From NCBI GenBank assembly GCA_964469525.1, contig CAYXYU010000008.1:29649-93648 (forward strand): a stretch of 64,000 nucleotides of DNA. Reading direction: 5' to 3'. This document shows positions 25,489 through 34,551 of this stretch, piece by piece. The notes beneath the pieces were generated by a model. It was not told the origin of the DNA, ran no database searches, and worked only from the letters and a program-made list of their open reading frames with translations. The stretch is from JABDCD01 sp964469525 (GTDB taxonomy: Bacteria; Pseudomonadota; Alphaproteobacteria; Rickettsiales; SXRF01). Position numbers and translations under genes: made by a program. The first letter of the stretch is position 1; each line of letters starts with the position of its first letter.

Positions 25489-26905
25489 GTTTCTTCTCCT
25501 TCGCCGCGGAAGCGGGGCCGGCAAGCGCTTTGGCCAGTTCGTACATCTTACTGCCGTGCGAGCCTTTGACCAGCAGAATATCGCCGTCACGCAGTTCCTT
25601 CTGCAATATCGGCAGCAGTGCCGGGACCGTATCGGCATGACCGAGGCGCATCGCCTGCGGCAGCGCGTCGTAAAGATGCCGCATTAGGCTGCCGGCGGTA
25701 AACACCCCGTCAAAACCGTGATGCTCGAGGTCAGGCGCCAGCGATGCATGCAGCGACGGCGCCTGCGCTCCCAGCTCCAGCATATCGCCCAGCGCCGCCA
25801 GTTTACGCCCCTGACCGGCATGCGCCTTCCATACCTCCGCCGTCTTGGCGAATCCGGCGCGCATCGACGCAGGGCTCGCATTATAACTGTCATCGATCAG
25901 GATGGCGTCGCCGCCCTTCACCGCTAGCGGCACCAGCCGGCCGCGCCCTTCCGGTTCGCGGAAGGCCACCAATGCGCGGGCAGATTTCGTGACATCGAGC
26001 CCGAGCGCCTGCACCGCCGCCAGCGTCAGCAGCGAAGACAGCGCCCAGTGCCGCCCGGTGGCGGCCAGGGTGTAGTCCAAAACCTTGCCGCTTATGTCGG
26101 CGCTGACGATGGCGCCTCCCGATCCCGATCCGTAATCGCGAAGGCGGCACTCCGCCTTGGTATGTTCGCCAAAGGTAATGATATTGGCGACACGGCAGGC
26201 CCTGGCCTGCTTCACCAGCGTGGGATAGGAGGCATTGTCCCGGTTCAGCACCGCGACGCCGTTTGGGTCCAGCCCCGTAAAAATTTCTGCCTTGGCGAGA
26301 GCGATCTCCTCCAGCGAATCAAAGAACTCGATATGCACTGCCTCCACGCCGGTAATCGCCGCCACGTGCGGGCGCACCAGGCGCGTCAACCGTGCAATCT
26401 CCCCGGCATGATTCATCCCCATCTCGAATACGGCAAAGGGCATGGCAGGCGCGAGATTGGCGAGATTGAGCGGGGCGCCGATATGGTTATTGAAATTGCC
26501 GCTGCTGGCATAGGTCTCGCCGTGCGCCGACAAGGCGAGGCGTAGCATTTCTTTGGCCCCCGTCTTGCCGACGCTGCCGGTGACGCCGACAATCTTCGCC
26601 CGACTGCGCGCGCGCGCAAAACGCCCCAGATTCTCCAGTGCCTGCTGCGTATCCGGCACGAGGATGAGCGGCTTGCCCTCCGCACCGTCAGGCACATGGC
26701 TGACAACCGCAGCAACAGCGCCATTCTCGAACGCCTTGGCGACATAATCATGTCCATCGAAGCGGTCGCCTTTCAGCGCAATGAACAGGTCGCCGCGACG
26801 CATGCGGCGGCTGTCGATATCGACGCGCATGGCCTCCCAGGCACCCCCCTGCGCTTTGCCCTGCGTCGCCTCCGCCGCTGTCTTGTCTGTCCAGAGTATC
26901 GTCAT
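25478..26905 (-). CDS. murF: UDP-MurNAc-tripeptide--D-alanyl-D-alanine ligase
   Basis: This 475-aa ligase adds the D-Ala-D-Ala made by Ddl. It has the N-terminal SRRMRRGDLFIALKG, the P-loop VTGSVGKTGAKEMLR, the FEMGMNHAGEIARL block and the DDSYNASPASMRAGF motif specific for MurF. Its ATG overlaps the murE stop as ATGA. In the P-loop the usual second Thr is replaced (GKTGAK), which is common in MurF. Confidence 0.96.
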   Translation of the reverse strand: MTILWTDKTAAEATQGKAQGGAWEAMRVDIDSRRMRRGDLFIALKGDRFDGHDYVAKAFENGAVAAVVSHVPDGAEGKPLILVPDTQQALENLGRFARARSRAKIVGVTGSVGKTGAKEMLRLALSAHGETYASSGNFNNHIGAPLNLANLAPAMPFAVFEMGMNHAGEIARLTRLVRPHVAAITGVEAVHIEFFDSLEEIALAKAEIFTGLDPNGVAVLNRDNASYPTLVKQARACRVANIITFGEHTKAECRLRDYGSGSGGAIVSADISGKVLDYTLAATGRHWALSSLLTLAAVQALGLDVTKSARALVAFREPEGRGRLVPLAVKGGDAILIDDSYNASPASMRAGFAKTAEVWKAHAGQGRKLAALGDMLELGAQAPSLHASLAPDLEHHGFDGVFTAGSLMRHLYDALPQAMRLGHADTVPALLPILQKELRDGDILLVKGSHGSKMYELAKALAGPASAAKEKKHAV

Positions 26906-28383
26906 GCCGCCAGTTTCAATGCCTTTGCCGCCTCGCGCACCACTTCCGCATCGTCGAACGGGAAGGTTTTGCTGCCGATGATCTGCGTCTTTTCATGCCC
27001 CTTGCCCGCCACCACGAGAATATCGCCTGTCCCCAGGCTTTTCAGCGCAACATAAATAGCTTCACGGCGGTCCGCAACCTCTTTGGCGCCGGGCGACGCC
27101 GCGAGCACTGCGCTGCGGATGGCGGCCGGATCCTCGCTGCGCGGGTTGTCGTCAGTGACGATGACCGCATCCGCCAGCTCGCTTGCCGCCCGCCCCATTT
27201 CCGGGCGCTTGCCGGCATCACGGTCACCGCCGCAGCCGAACACGACATGTAATTTGCAGGCCGCATGCGGCCGCAATGTCTTGAGGATATTGGCTAATGC
27301 CATCGGCGTATGGGCATAATCGATAAACACGGTCGCGCCGTTATGCAATGTTGCCACCTGTTCGAGCCGTCCCGGCACGCCTTTGAACCTGCCGATCACC
27401 GGGAGTGCCTCCTCCAGCGTGCCGCCGCTGCCGGCCACCAGCCCCAGCGCCGCCAGGATATTCATCGCCTGAAACGCCCCTACCAGGGGAATATCAAGCG
27501 CATGCGGCTTGCCGAACAGCTCGACCTCCACCGACTGGCCGTGTGGCAGGGGTGAAATCCGATTGACCCTCAACTCCCTTCCCTTGCGCCCGAAGCCGAT
27601 GATGGCGTGGCGGCGGTTGTCGCAGATCGCTTTAATCTGCGGGAAGCGGGGATCGTCCTGGTTAAGCACCGCGGTTTTGCCCCGCGGCAGCAGCTCGGCG
27701 AACAGGCGCAGCTTGGCGGCGAAATACGCCTCTTCGGTACCGTGGTAATCGAGATGGTCGCGCGTCAGGTTGGTGAAGGCCGCCGCTTCGAGCTTCACAC
27801 CATCGAGCCGGTACTGGTCGAGGCCGTGGCTGGAGGCTTCCATGGCAGCATAGGCAGTGTTTTTCTCCGCCATTTCCGCCAGCAGCTTATGCAGCTGCAC
27901 GGGATCGGGCGTGGTGCGTGATTCGGGATAAAGCACCTCACCCGCGCCGGACAGCGCCCCGAGCGTGCCGATCGACGCCGAGGATCTTCCCATATGATGC
28001 CAGAACTGGCGGTAGAAATCGGCAGTCGAGGTCTTGCCGTCGGTGCCGGTGACCGCCACCATGTGCGCTGGCTGCGCGTGCCCATAAAACGCCACCGCCA
28101 TCAGCGCCAGCGCCTGACGGACATTGGCAGCGCGAATAAGCGGCAGGCCGGTTTCAGGCGTCAACGCATCCTTATCACATAGCACCGCTGCCGCGCCTTT
28201 TTCCTTCGCCTCCGGGATGAATGTTGTCCCGTCCGCCGCCGTGCCTTTCAGCGCCACGAACAGGTAACCGGGCCGTATCTGGCGCGAATCGGCGGTGATG
28301 CCGGTTATCTGCAGCGTCGCCGCTCCTGCCGGCAGGCCAGGCGCCTCCGGCACTGCTTTCGTCAGGTCAATAAGCGGCCGCAT
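26902..28383 (-). CDS. murE: UDP-MurNAc-L-Ala-D-Glu--meso-diaminopimelate ligase
   Basis: This 493-aa ligase adds the third stem-peptide residue. It has SRQIRPGYLFVALKG, the P-loop VTGTDGKTSTADFYR, NLTRDHLDYHGTEEAY and FIDYAHTPMALANIL. The specificity motif is DDNPRSEDP, which marks meso-diaminopimelate rather than lysine. The start at 28383 lies 17 bases inside the ftsI end; residues further upstream are frame-shifted ftsI sequence. Confidence 0.97.
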   Translation of the reverse strand: MRPLIDLTKAVPEAPGLPAGAATLQITGITADSRQIRPGYLFVALKGTAADGTTFIPEAKEKGAAAVLCDKDALTPETGLPLIRAANVRQALALMAVAFYGHAQPAHMVAVTGTDGKTSTADFYRQFWHHMGRSSASIGTLGALSGAGEVLYPESRTTPDPVQLHKLLAEMAEKNTAYAAMEASSHGLDQYRLDGVKLEAAAFTNLTRDHLDYHGTEEAYFAAKLRLFAELLPRGKTAVLNQDDPRFPQIKAICDNRRHAIIGFGRKGRELRVNRISPLPHGQSVEVELFGKPHALDIPLVGAFQAMNILAALGLVAGSGGTLEEALPVIGRFKGVPGRLEQVATLHNGATVFIDYAHTPMALANILKTLRPHAACKLHVVFGCGGDRDAGKRPEMGRAASELADAVIVTDDNPRSEDPAAIRSAVLAASPGAKEVADRREAIYVALKSLGTGDILVVAGKGHEKTQIIGSKTFPFDDAEVVREAAKALKLAA

Positions 28384-30142
28384 CGTAATAGTGCCTTTCC
28401 ACGGCCGGAACGACGGCAGGCGCCGGCTTGGGTTTATGCTCGACCCAGAACTTCTCCGCATCGTCGCCCGGCGCGTCATAGACCGGGGGAATGCCGAGAA
28501 TGGGTCCCATGCGCGCAATCATGCGCCCGGCGACGGGCGCGGCGATCCAGCCGCCGGTGGCAAACTGGAAGGTAGAGGCGTTGCCCTTGGGATTGTCGAT
28601 CATCACCAGCACAACATAGCGCGGATTATCCACCGGAAATGTACCGATGAAAGACGTCAGTTTGGCGCTCTTTTCATATTTTCCGGCCGCAATCTTTTCT
28701 GCCGTGCCAGTCTTGCCGCCGACGCGGTAGCCGGGTACATCCGCCTTGCTGCCGGTGCCATGCTCGACCGCCAGCCGCATCAGGCGGCGCATATTCTGCG
28801 ACGTTTCCTCGCTGATGACGCGCTCACCTTCCGCCTTTCCCTCATTGCCGCCTTTCACCAGGGTCAGGCGCGGCAGCGTGCCGCCGTTTACCATCGCCGC
28901 GATGCCGCGCACCAGATGCAGCGGAGTCACCGAAATGCCGTGGCCGTAGGAGACAGTAACGGTATTGATCTCGCGCCATGGATTGGGAATCAGCGGCGTC
29001 GCCGTTTCGGGCAATTCGATGGCAAGCGGCTCCAGCATGCCGAGTTTTTCCATGAAGGCTTTCTGGCGCTTGGTGCCGACATCGAGCACCATGCGCGCCG
29101 TGCCGATATTGGAGGAGTGGGCATATACCTCCGGCACGGTCAGCCAGCGCCGCTCGGGGTGCGCGTCGTTGATGATGTGCGAGGCGATGCGGAAGGGCTG
29201 CGTCGCGTCATAGCGGCTTTTCATGGTCGCCACGCCGTAATCGAGCGCCATCGCCATGGTGAAGGTCTTGAAGGTCGAGCCCATTTCATACAGGCCGAGG
29301 GAGGCGCGGTTGAACATGGCCGCATCGCTTCCCTTGCCTGGCTTGTGCGGGTCGAAGTCCGGCAGCGATACCAGTGCCAGCAGCTCGCCTTTATGCACAT
29401 CGGCAATGACGCCGACACCCCCCACCGCCTGGAACTCGCTGATCGATTTTTTAACCTCCTCATGCAGGATCGCCTGCAGGCGGGCGTCGATGGAAACGGC
29501 CAGCGGCTCGCGGTTCAGCGCGCGGTCGCGCAGCCGCTGGTCGGAGGCGCGCTCAAGGCCGGCCAGCCCCTTGTTGTCGATGCCGACATAGCCCAGCACG
29601 TGCGAGAATAGATTGCCGTAAGGATAGACGCGCCGTTCCTCCGGCAGAAAATACAGGCCGGGAATGCCCAGGCTGTTGACGCGCTGCTGTTCTTTCGGCG
29701 TCAGGTTGCGCTTGATCCACAGGAAGGATTTATTGGTATCGAGCTTCTGGCGCAGGCGTTTGCTGTCCATTCCCAGCGTCCTGCCAAGTTTTACCGCCGT
29801 CTCTTCCTTATCGCGGATCTCCTGCGGATTGACAAAGACCGACGCCGTCATCAGGCTGGTGGCGAGCAGCATGCCGTTGCGATCCACGATATCACCGCGT
29901 TGCAGGACCGGATCCGTGGAAATGAGCTCGACCTGCTGCGCTTTACCGCCGTTATCCGGGTCGAACACGGTGACGGTCAGCGCCTCTTGGTTATTGATGA
30001 TGGCAACATCGATCATGCGGAGGATGATGCTGGCGAAGCACAGCAGGAAGAACAGCCCGACGCACCACAGCCGCACGCGGCTCTGCTCGATGATCCGGCG
30101 GCCGGTGCTTTCCTTGACGATGACCTTGCTGTTTCTTCTCAC
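28367..30142 (-). CDS. ftsI: Septal peptidoglycan transpeptidase (class B PBP)
   Basis: This 591-aa penicillin-binding protein cross-links septal peptidoglycan. It has a basic cytoplasmic end, one transmembrane anchor (about residues 24-46), the class B pedestal with RGDIVDRNGMLLA (about 82-94), and the transpeptidase domain with active-site S289 (STFK), SxN at 343-345 (SSN) and K477-T-G (GKTGTAEK). The start is GTG, overlapping the ftsL stop as GTGA, with GGGAG upstream. The tail is Pro- and Tyr-rich. Confidence 0.97.
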   Translation of the reverse strand: MRRNSKVIVKESTGRRIIEQSRVRLWCVGLFFLLCFASIILRMIDVAIINNQEALTVTVFDPDNGGKAQQVELISTDPVLQRGDIVDRNGMLLATSLMTASVFVNPQEIRDKEETAVKLGRTLGMDSKRLRQKLDTNKSFLWIKRNLTPKEQQRVNSLGIPGLYFLPEERRVYPYGNLFSHVLGYVGIDNKGLAGLERASDQRLRDRALNREPLAVSIDARLQAILHEEVKKSISEFQAVGGVGVIADVHKGELLALVSLPDFDPHKPGKGSDAAMFNRASLGLYEMGSTFKTFTMAMALDYGVATMKSRYDATQPFRIASHIINDAHPERRWLTVPEVYAHSSNIGTARMVLDVGTKRQKAFMEKLGMLEPLAIELPETATPLIPNPWREINTVTVSYGHGISVTPLHLVRGIAAMVNGGTLPRLTLVKGGNEGKAEGERVISEETSQNMRRLMRLAVEHGTGSKADVPGYRVGGKTGTAEKIAAGKYEKSAKLTSFIGTFPVDNPRYVVLVMIDNPKGNASTFQFATGGWIAAPVAGRMIARMGPILGIPPVYDAPGDDAEKFWVEHKPKPAPAVVPAVERHYYDAAAY

Positions 30143-30498
30143 CGCACACTCCCGGTTTCCAGAACAACCTGCGCGGAAACCGGGCTAATACCTAGGTCGG
30201 GCTCAAGGGAGGCCTCTGTCTGCCGTGGGAAGGGAATCGCCTGGATGTCGGCCACCTGCTCCACCGTGACCTCCGAGGCAGACAGGTATTTCCCGGCCAG
30301 CATTCTGATGCGCTCCGGCCGGTTGAGATAGGCCCATTCCGCAGCGACGACATGCAGGGCTTCTTTCTCCGCCTCCAGTTCGCGCGAGGTTTCGGCGATC
30401 TGGCTGTGCAGCGACTGCACCTGGTATTTGACCATGTAGAGCAGGAACGCCGCCACCACGATGACCAGCATCCAGATCAGGGCGGACAGGCGCTGCAT
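30139..30498 (-). CDS. ftsL: Cell division protein FtsL
   Basis: This 119-aa bitopic protein has a very short cytoplasmic end, one transmembrane helix (about residues 5-24) and a periplasmic leucine-zipper-like coiled coil (about 25-60), with the AEWAYLNRPERIRMLAG block typical of alphaproteobacterial FtsL. It acts with FtsB and FtsQ to regulate FtsWI. It is 3 bases after rsmH and overlaps ftsI. A C-terminal extension after residue 80 is Pro- and Val-rich without known function. Confidence 0.88.
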   Translation of the reverse strand: MQRLSALIWMLVIVVAAFLLYMVKYQVQSLHSQIAETSRELEAEKEALHVVAAEWAYLNRPERIRMLAGKYLSASEVTVEQVADIQAIPFPRQTEASLEPDLGISPVSAQVVLETGSVR

Positions 30499-30501
30499 AA
30501 G

Positions 30502-31431
30502 CTACCCCCTGGCGCGCATCATCATGCGCATGGTGGCGGAACGGGCGCGCGGATTTTCAGCGATTTCAGCATCAGAGGCGACGCGCTTCTCCGGCTTCGG
30601 TAAAAAAAAGCGGGGAGCCTCCGCCGCCGCCTGCTGTTGAGGCAGATGGCGTGAAGACTCCCCAAGTTTACCGCAACGGGAGTGGGTAAAACGTTTGACG
30701 ATCTTGTCCTCGAGCGAGTGGAAGGTCACCACCACCAGCCGCCCGCCGGGAGCGAGCAGGCCTTCGGCAGCCTGCAGGCCCTTCTCGAGAGCGTCAAATT
30801 CCTGATTGACGTGGATGCGCAGGCCCTGAAAGCTGCGCGTCGCCGCGTCGGTTTTCTGCGGCTTGCCGCCGACCGCCTCGCGGACGATTTCGGCCAGCCG
30901 GTGCGTGTCGGTGATCGGCGCTTCGGCGCGCGCCTGCACGATGGCATGCGCGATGCGCCGCGCCGCTTTTTCCTCGCCATAGTAATAAAGGATGTCGGCG
31001 ATTTCCTCTTCGCTCCCCTTATTGACCACATCGGCGGCGGAGAGGCCCTGCCCCGACATGCGCATGTCGAGCGGGCCTTCGTGACGGAAGGAAAAACCGC
31101 GCTCGCCCTGGTCGAGCTGCATCGAGGAGACGCCGAGATCGAGCACGACGCCGTCCACCGCATGAATGCCGTGCATGGCGACCAGCGCGCACATATCGGC
31201 GAAATTGCCCAAAAGCCAGACGAAGCGGTCAGGGAATTCCTGCTCCAGCTTCTCGGCGAAGCGCCTGGTGGAAGGGTCGCGGTCGATGGCGAAGACGCGG
31301 CAGTCGGCGGCACGGAGGATTGCGCGGGTATAACCGCCGGCGCCGAACGTGCCGTCGATATAAACGCCGTCATCCTTCGGCGCCAGCCAGTCGAGCATGT
31401 CATCGAGCATTACCGGCTTGTGGGGGATCAT
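30502..31431 (-). CDS. rsmH: 16S rRNA (cytosine-1402-N4)-methyltransferase
   Basis: This 309-aa SAM-dependent enzyme (formerly MraW) methylates N4 of C1402 in the 16S rRNA P-site region. Visible blocks are HKPVMLDDMLDWL, the SAM motif DGTFGAGGYTRAIL, VVLDLGVSSMQLDQGERGFSFR and FQGLRIHVNQEFDALE, ending in SRSATMRMMMRARG. Its ATG overlaps the mraZ stop as ATGA. Confidence 0.97.
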   Translation of the reverse strand: MIPHKPVMLDDMLDWLAPKDDGVYIDGTFGAGGYTRAILRAADCRVFAIDRDPSTRRFAEKLEQEFPDRFVWLLGNFADMCALVAMHGIHAVDGVVLDLGVSSMQLDQGERGFSFRHEGPLDMRMSGQGLSAADVVNKGSEEEIADILYYYGEEKAARRIAHAIVQARAEAPITDTHRLAEIVREAVGGKPQKTDAATRSFQGLRIHVNQEFDALEKGLQAAEGLLAPGGRLVVVTFHSLEDKIVKRFTHSRCGKLGESSRHLPQQQAAAEAPRFFLPKPEKRVASDAEIAENPRARSATMRMMMRARG

Positions 31432-31877
31432 ATGATGTCCCCTTTCAGCTGCGTGCGCCGCTCGCGCGCGATCTTGCGGGCGCGCTCGATATAGGCGTCG
31501 AACGCTTTCGGTTCCCAGATCTCGAACACCTCGCCCTTGCCGACGATGGTCACCTGCTCCTCGAGCTTCGCAAATTCGACCAGCGATTCGGGCAGCAGCA
31601 CGCGTCCTTCCGTGTCGAAATGCATCTGCACGCTGTCGGCGAACAGTGCGGCGGCGAAGGCATCGCGCTCTTCCGAGTACGGCTCGAAGCGCTCGACGCG
31701 CTGGTTGAATTTCATGATGCGCTGCATGCCGCAGGCCTCGATACAGGTGTGGAGCGGGGAAGCGTAGGCGACGATGCCCGGGGATTCCTGGGCGGTGAGC
31801 ACCGCCCGGAACTGAGAGGGAATGGAGACGCGGCCCTTTTTATCGAGCCGGTTATGGTAGGTCGAAAGGAACAACAT
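31428..31877 (-). CDS. mraZ: Transcriptional regulator MraZ
   Basis: This 149-aa DNA-binding protein has two SpoVT/AbrB-like halves: the first with YHNRLDKKGRVSIPSQFRAVL (given as landmark, about residues 7-27), the second with FDTEGRVLLPESLVEFAKL. It is the first gene of the division and wall cluster and in other bacteria represses it through TGGG repeats. A matching repeat array lies 44-78 bases upstream of its start, which supports autoregulation here. Confidence 0.95.
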   Translation of the reverse strand: MLFLSTYHNRLDKKGRVSIPSQFRAVLTAQESPGIVAYASPLHTCIEACGMQRIMKFNQRVERFEPYSEERDAFAAALFADSVQMHFDTEGRVLLPESLVEFAKLEEQVTIVGKGEVFEIWEPKAFDAYIERARKIARERRTQLKGDII

Positions 31878-31920
31878 ACTCCGATTCGCCGCATCCCGGG
31901 TGTACTTTGATAGGATGTTA

Positions 31921-31955
31921 TGGGTATTGATGGGAGCGTATGGGGTAATGATGGG
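31921..31955 (-). promoter_or_regulatory. MraZ operator (10-bp-spaced TGGG repeats)
   Basis: On the plus strand TGGG occurs at 31921, 31931, 31941 and 31952, that is, three repeats in exact 10-bp phase and a fourth at 11. This matches the known MraZ target of TGGGN repeats separated by 5 bp. The array overlaps the predicted promoter of mraZ, so occupancy would block transcription of the cluster. The repeats lie on the strand opposite to mraZ coding. Confidence 0.78.
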
Positions 31956-31963
31956 ATGGTCAA
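31935..31963 (-). promoter_or_regulatory. Predicted sigma-70-type promoter of the mraZ-led cluster
   Basis: Read on the minus strand, TTGACC (31963-31958) and TACGCT (31940-31935) are 17 bp apart. The -35 is one base from consensus and the -10 is weak. It lies about 60-85 bases before mraZ and is covered by the TGGG repeats, as expected for a repressed promoter. Confidence 0.5.
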
Positions 31964-32391
31964 GGGCATTTCATGGGAAAACCCATAAAAAATGCATAAG
32001 GCCATCGGGTTTCGAGGCGGCCTGTGGCAAAAATACAACTGTATGGAAGTTCAGCGGCTTGGGGATAAGTCTTGGGATAAGATGTGAAGAACTGCCTTAG
32101 CCTCCAGGCTCTGCTAATAAATTCCGCTAGGCAGAGCCTATTTTTCCTCTTCCGGGACATGTTTTCCCATGCGACGGTGGAGTTGCAACGCGTTGACTGC
32201 GCTTTGGCTCAAGCGTCGGGACGGCTGGTTCGGTGACCTCGCCCGGCGTGCTGGAGTGCTTTTATGTAAAGCGGCCGAACAGTGAGACGCCACTACAGGC
32301 GCCCGCATTCTCCCTGCTAGAAGGGAGAAAGTGGCTAGCCACCCATTTTTTTGAAAGAGGAGAAGAAGAAAAATTTTTTGGACTACCTAAC
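31964..32391. other. Gene-poor gap between mraZ and rpsD, with hairpins
   Basis: I find no convincing coding gene here. A stem GGCTCTGC/GCAGAGCC (32106-32138) is followed by TATTTTT and looks like a factor-independent terminator read on the plus strand. A TCTCCCT/AGGGAGA stem and the perfect palindrome GTGGCTAGCCAC followed by a T run occur at about 32309-32350. The middle (about 32160-32290) is GC-rich and could encode a small RNA, but I recognise no known family. Confidence 0.4.
32106..32145 (+). terminator. Terminator-like hairpin, plus strand
   Basis: GGCTCTGC and GCAGAGCC form an 8-bp stem with a loop of about 17 bases, followed by TATTTTTCC. No plus-strand gene ends nearby, so it may end an unannotated small transcript that begins upstream of mraZ. 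Confidence 0.4.
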
Positions 32392-32490
32392 CGTCATTCC
32401 CCGGATTTGCGCAGCAAATCCTAGGGGAATCCAGTCCTTATATACAAACTGGATCACCCTGGAATCGCTAACGCGATTCGGGTGGTGACG
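32392..32490. repeat. Dispersed two-hairpin repeat, family A, copy 2
   Basis: Outer ends CGTCATTCCCC and GGTGGTGACG enclose GGATTTGCGCAGCAAATCC and GAATCGCTAACGCGATTC hairpins. Relative to copies 1 and 3, the two hairpins are in reverse order. It lies 7 bases past the rpsD stop codon and may serve as its 3' end. Confidence 0.8.
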
Positions 32491-32497
32491 AAAACGC

Positions 32498-33118
32498 TTA
32501 CCGCGAGTAGTACTCGATCACGAAGTTGGGCTGCATCACCGTGGGGTACGGCACATCGGCGAGCTTCGGCACGCGGATGAACTTGCCTTTCATCTCGGTG
32601 TTGTCGAACTCGAGATAATCCGGCACGGTGCGTTCGGGGTTCTGCAGCATGCCCAGCACCACCGCCATTTGCTTGGCTTTTTCCTTCAGCTCGATAACAT
32701 CGCCTTCCGACACTTGGTAGCTCGGGATGGTGACGCGCTTGCCATTGACGCGCACGTGGCCGTGGCTCACGAACTGGCGGGCGGCAAACGGCGTGGCAAC
32801 CAGACCCATGCGGTAGACCACCGTGTCGAGGCGGCTTTCCAGGATGCCAATCAGGTTCTCGCCGGTGTCGCCGCGGCGGCGCAGCGCTTCCTGATAGATC
32901 TTGCGGAACTGACGTTCGGTGATGTTGCCGTAATAGCCGCGCAGCTTCTGCTTCTCGCGCAGCTGGGCGCCGTAATCGGAAGTCTTGCCGCGGCGCTTGG
33001 CGGCGCCGTGCTGACCGGGCGCATAGGCGCGTTTATGGAAGGGATCCTTGGCGTTGCCCCAGAGGCTCGCGCCCAGGCGGCGGCTGATCTTGTACTTGGC
33101 GTTCGTGCGTTTGCTCAC
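32498..33118 (-). CDS. rpsD: 30S ribosomal protein S4
   Basis: This 206-aa primary 16S rRNA-binding protein nucleates 30S assembly. It begins SKRTNAKYKISRRLG, contains KKLRGYYGNITERQFRKIY-like sequence, the S4 RNA-binding domain (about residues 95-155, SRLDTVVYRMGLVATPFAARQ) and ends NFVIEYYSR. The zinc-binding cysteines of C+ forms are absent. The start is GTG after an AGGTAA site. It is a single gene, as in many alphaproteobacteria. Confidence 0.97.
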   Translation of the reverse strand: MSKRTNAKYKISRRLGASLWGNAKDPFHKRAYAPGQHGAAKRRGKTSDYGAQLREKQKLRGYYGNITERQFRKIYQEALRRRGDTGENLIGILESRLDTVVYRMGLVATPFAARQFVSHGHVRVNGKRVTIPSYQVSEGDVIELKEKAKQMAVVLGMLQNPERTVPDYLEFDNTEMKGKFIRVPKLADVPYPTVMQPNFVIEYYSR

Positions 33119-33256
33119 TGATTTACCTATTTAATTCATGCATCCCCGGCCTTTGCCGGAGGGCATATTTTTTACAGGGACGTGAAATATACAAAGAAAA
33201 ACGGCGCTGTCAAATGGAGAATAGGCCTGTCATTCCCGCGCAGGCTGGGGGATATT

Positions 33257-33351
33257 CCCCCTCTCCCGCAAAGCGGGAGAGGGCCGGGGTGAGGGCGATT
33301 TAGGAAGGGAGTGCCCTCACCCTAACCCTCTCCCATTGCATGGGAGAAGGG
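33257..33351. repeat. Palindromic repeat, family D, copy 2
   Basis: CTCTCCCGCAAAGCGGGAGAG and CTCTCCCATTGCATGGGAGA hairpins flank GGGGTGAGGGC and GCCCTCACCC. It ends about 20 bases before the 387-aa ORF stop codon, in the region upstream of rpsD. Confidence 0.83.
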
Positions 33352-33371
33352 ATTTGACAGGATATTTGGAA

Positions 33372-34535
33372 TTACTGCCGCAGCGGCGAATTCAGCTGCT
33401 CTACCGGCTTGCCGTCAATGGCGGAGACGCCGGCCGCTTCCACCGGCGGATTGACCGGCGCCTCGACAGCCTGCATCTGCGCTGGTATTTGGCCGCGCTC
33501 GGCCAGCACGCGCTGGGTATGCGGCCCCTTGATCGGGTTATTGTCCATGGCCTGCTGCTGCATCAGCTCCATCTGCTGCGCCATGGCGGCCTCTTCCACC
33601 GCCGCCTGCTGCGCCGCCATTTCCTGCTGCATGGCGCGTTCCTGGTCGGCCTGCACGCGCTCGCGCGTCATACGCCGCCCGCTCCGGGCCCCGAAATAGG
33701 CGCTGGCGGCGGCATAGGCCGCGGCCGCAACCGCCAAACCCCCGGCGGTCCAGAGAGCGCCTTTGCCGAGTTTCCCCTTTGTCCAGCCGATAGCGCCGCC
33801 GACGCCGCGCTTGGAGAAATCCCAGGCGCGGCTCGCCTGACGCCCCGTGCCGCGTGCCGCCGTGCCCGCGGTCTCCGCCACCGCATTGCCCGCCCGGTTA
33901 AGCGCCTCCCGACCACGGGTGACGCGCTGGGATGCTGACTCGATAAACGTAATGCCTTCCTGCTCTGCCTGCCGCGCCGCGCCGGATGCGGTCGCGGTGC
34001 TATTGCCATTAACAGAAGATGTGCCGCCGGTGGCGGAAGCGGAGGTGGCAGGTGAGGGTTTCCTTGAAAACAACCCTCCCGCTTTTTCTTTCGCTTCCGG
34101 ATCAATATTTTTGCCGCTGAAATAGTCTTTAATACGCTGCCCCAAAGAAGACTTGGCTGGAGAATGGATAGCTCCGCCATTCGCAGTATTGAGTCTTTCT
34201 TCGGAAAGCGTTCCCTTTAGGGCGAGATCATAATTTTGCGTCGACACGATTTCCGAATGGTCGCCATGCATATCGCTATTCCCATTAGACCTAGCATCTT
34301 TCCCGGCAGCTTGTCTGTTTTTATAAACTATCTTCCGTTCCTCTATTTCTTTGACGCGCGCTGCAAACTCCCTATCTCGTTCTGTCCAGACTTCCTTATA
34401 TGCAGAACTATTTTTGGGATCTGCAACCGGGGGCTGGATTTCAAATGTTCCATCTTCCTTCAGCACAATTTGATCTAGGAGGTCGATGCCCGTATCGCTG
34501 GGGTTATTAAAACTCGGTTCTCTCCTTTTAGCCAT
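33372..34535 (-). CDS. Uncharacterised membrane-anchored protein with Gln/Met-rich tail
   Basis: I do not recognise this 387-aa protein. It has a charged, probably soluble N-terminal region (residues 1-150), a Ser/Thr/Gly-rich low-complexity stretch (about 155-185), a region with Ala-rich helices (190-245), one hydrophobic segment (about 258-285, AVAAAAYAAASAYFGA) and a coiled-coil tail rich in Gln, Met and Ala (about 290-340, QQEMAAQQAAVEEAAMAQQ). It has an AGGG site before the ATG and is 16 bases after the next upstream ORF, so the two are probably co-transcribed. Part of the gene (34.1-34.5 kb) is more AT-rich than surroundings. Its tail resembles those of the two upstream genes in composition. 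Confidence 0.55.
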   Translation of the reverse strand: MAKRREPSFNNPSDTGIDLLDQIVLKEDGTFEIQPPVADPKNSSAYKEVWTERDREFAARVKEIEERKIVYKNRQAAGKDARSNGNSDMHGDHSEIVSTQNYDLALKGTLSEERLNTANGGAIHSPAKSSLGQRIKDYFSGKNIDPEAKEKAGGLFSRKPSPATSASATGGTSSVNGNSTATASGAARQAEQEGITFIESASQRVTRGREALNRAGNAVAETAGTAARGTGRQASRAWDFSKRGVGGAIGWTKGKLGKGALWTAGGLAVAAAAYAAASAYFGARSGRRMTRERVQADQERAMQQEMAAQQAAVEEAAMAQQMELMQQQAMDNNPIKGPHTQRVLAERGQIPAQMQAVEAPVNPPVEAAGVSAIDGKPVEQLNSPLRQ

Positions 34536-34551
34536 CGCTATACCCTATTCC

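Noticed and set aside
31960..32160. 66-aa ORF on the minus strand upstream of mraZ
   Set aside because: It overlaps the promoter and operator, has no ribosome site, and its composition does not look protein-like.
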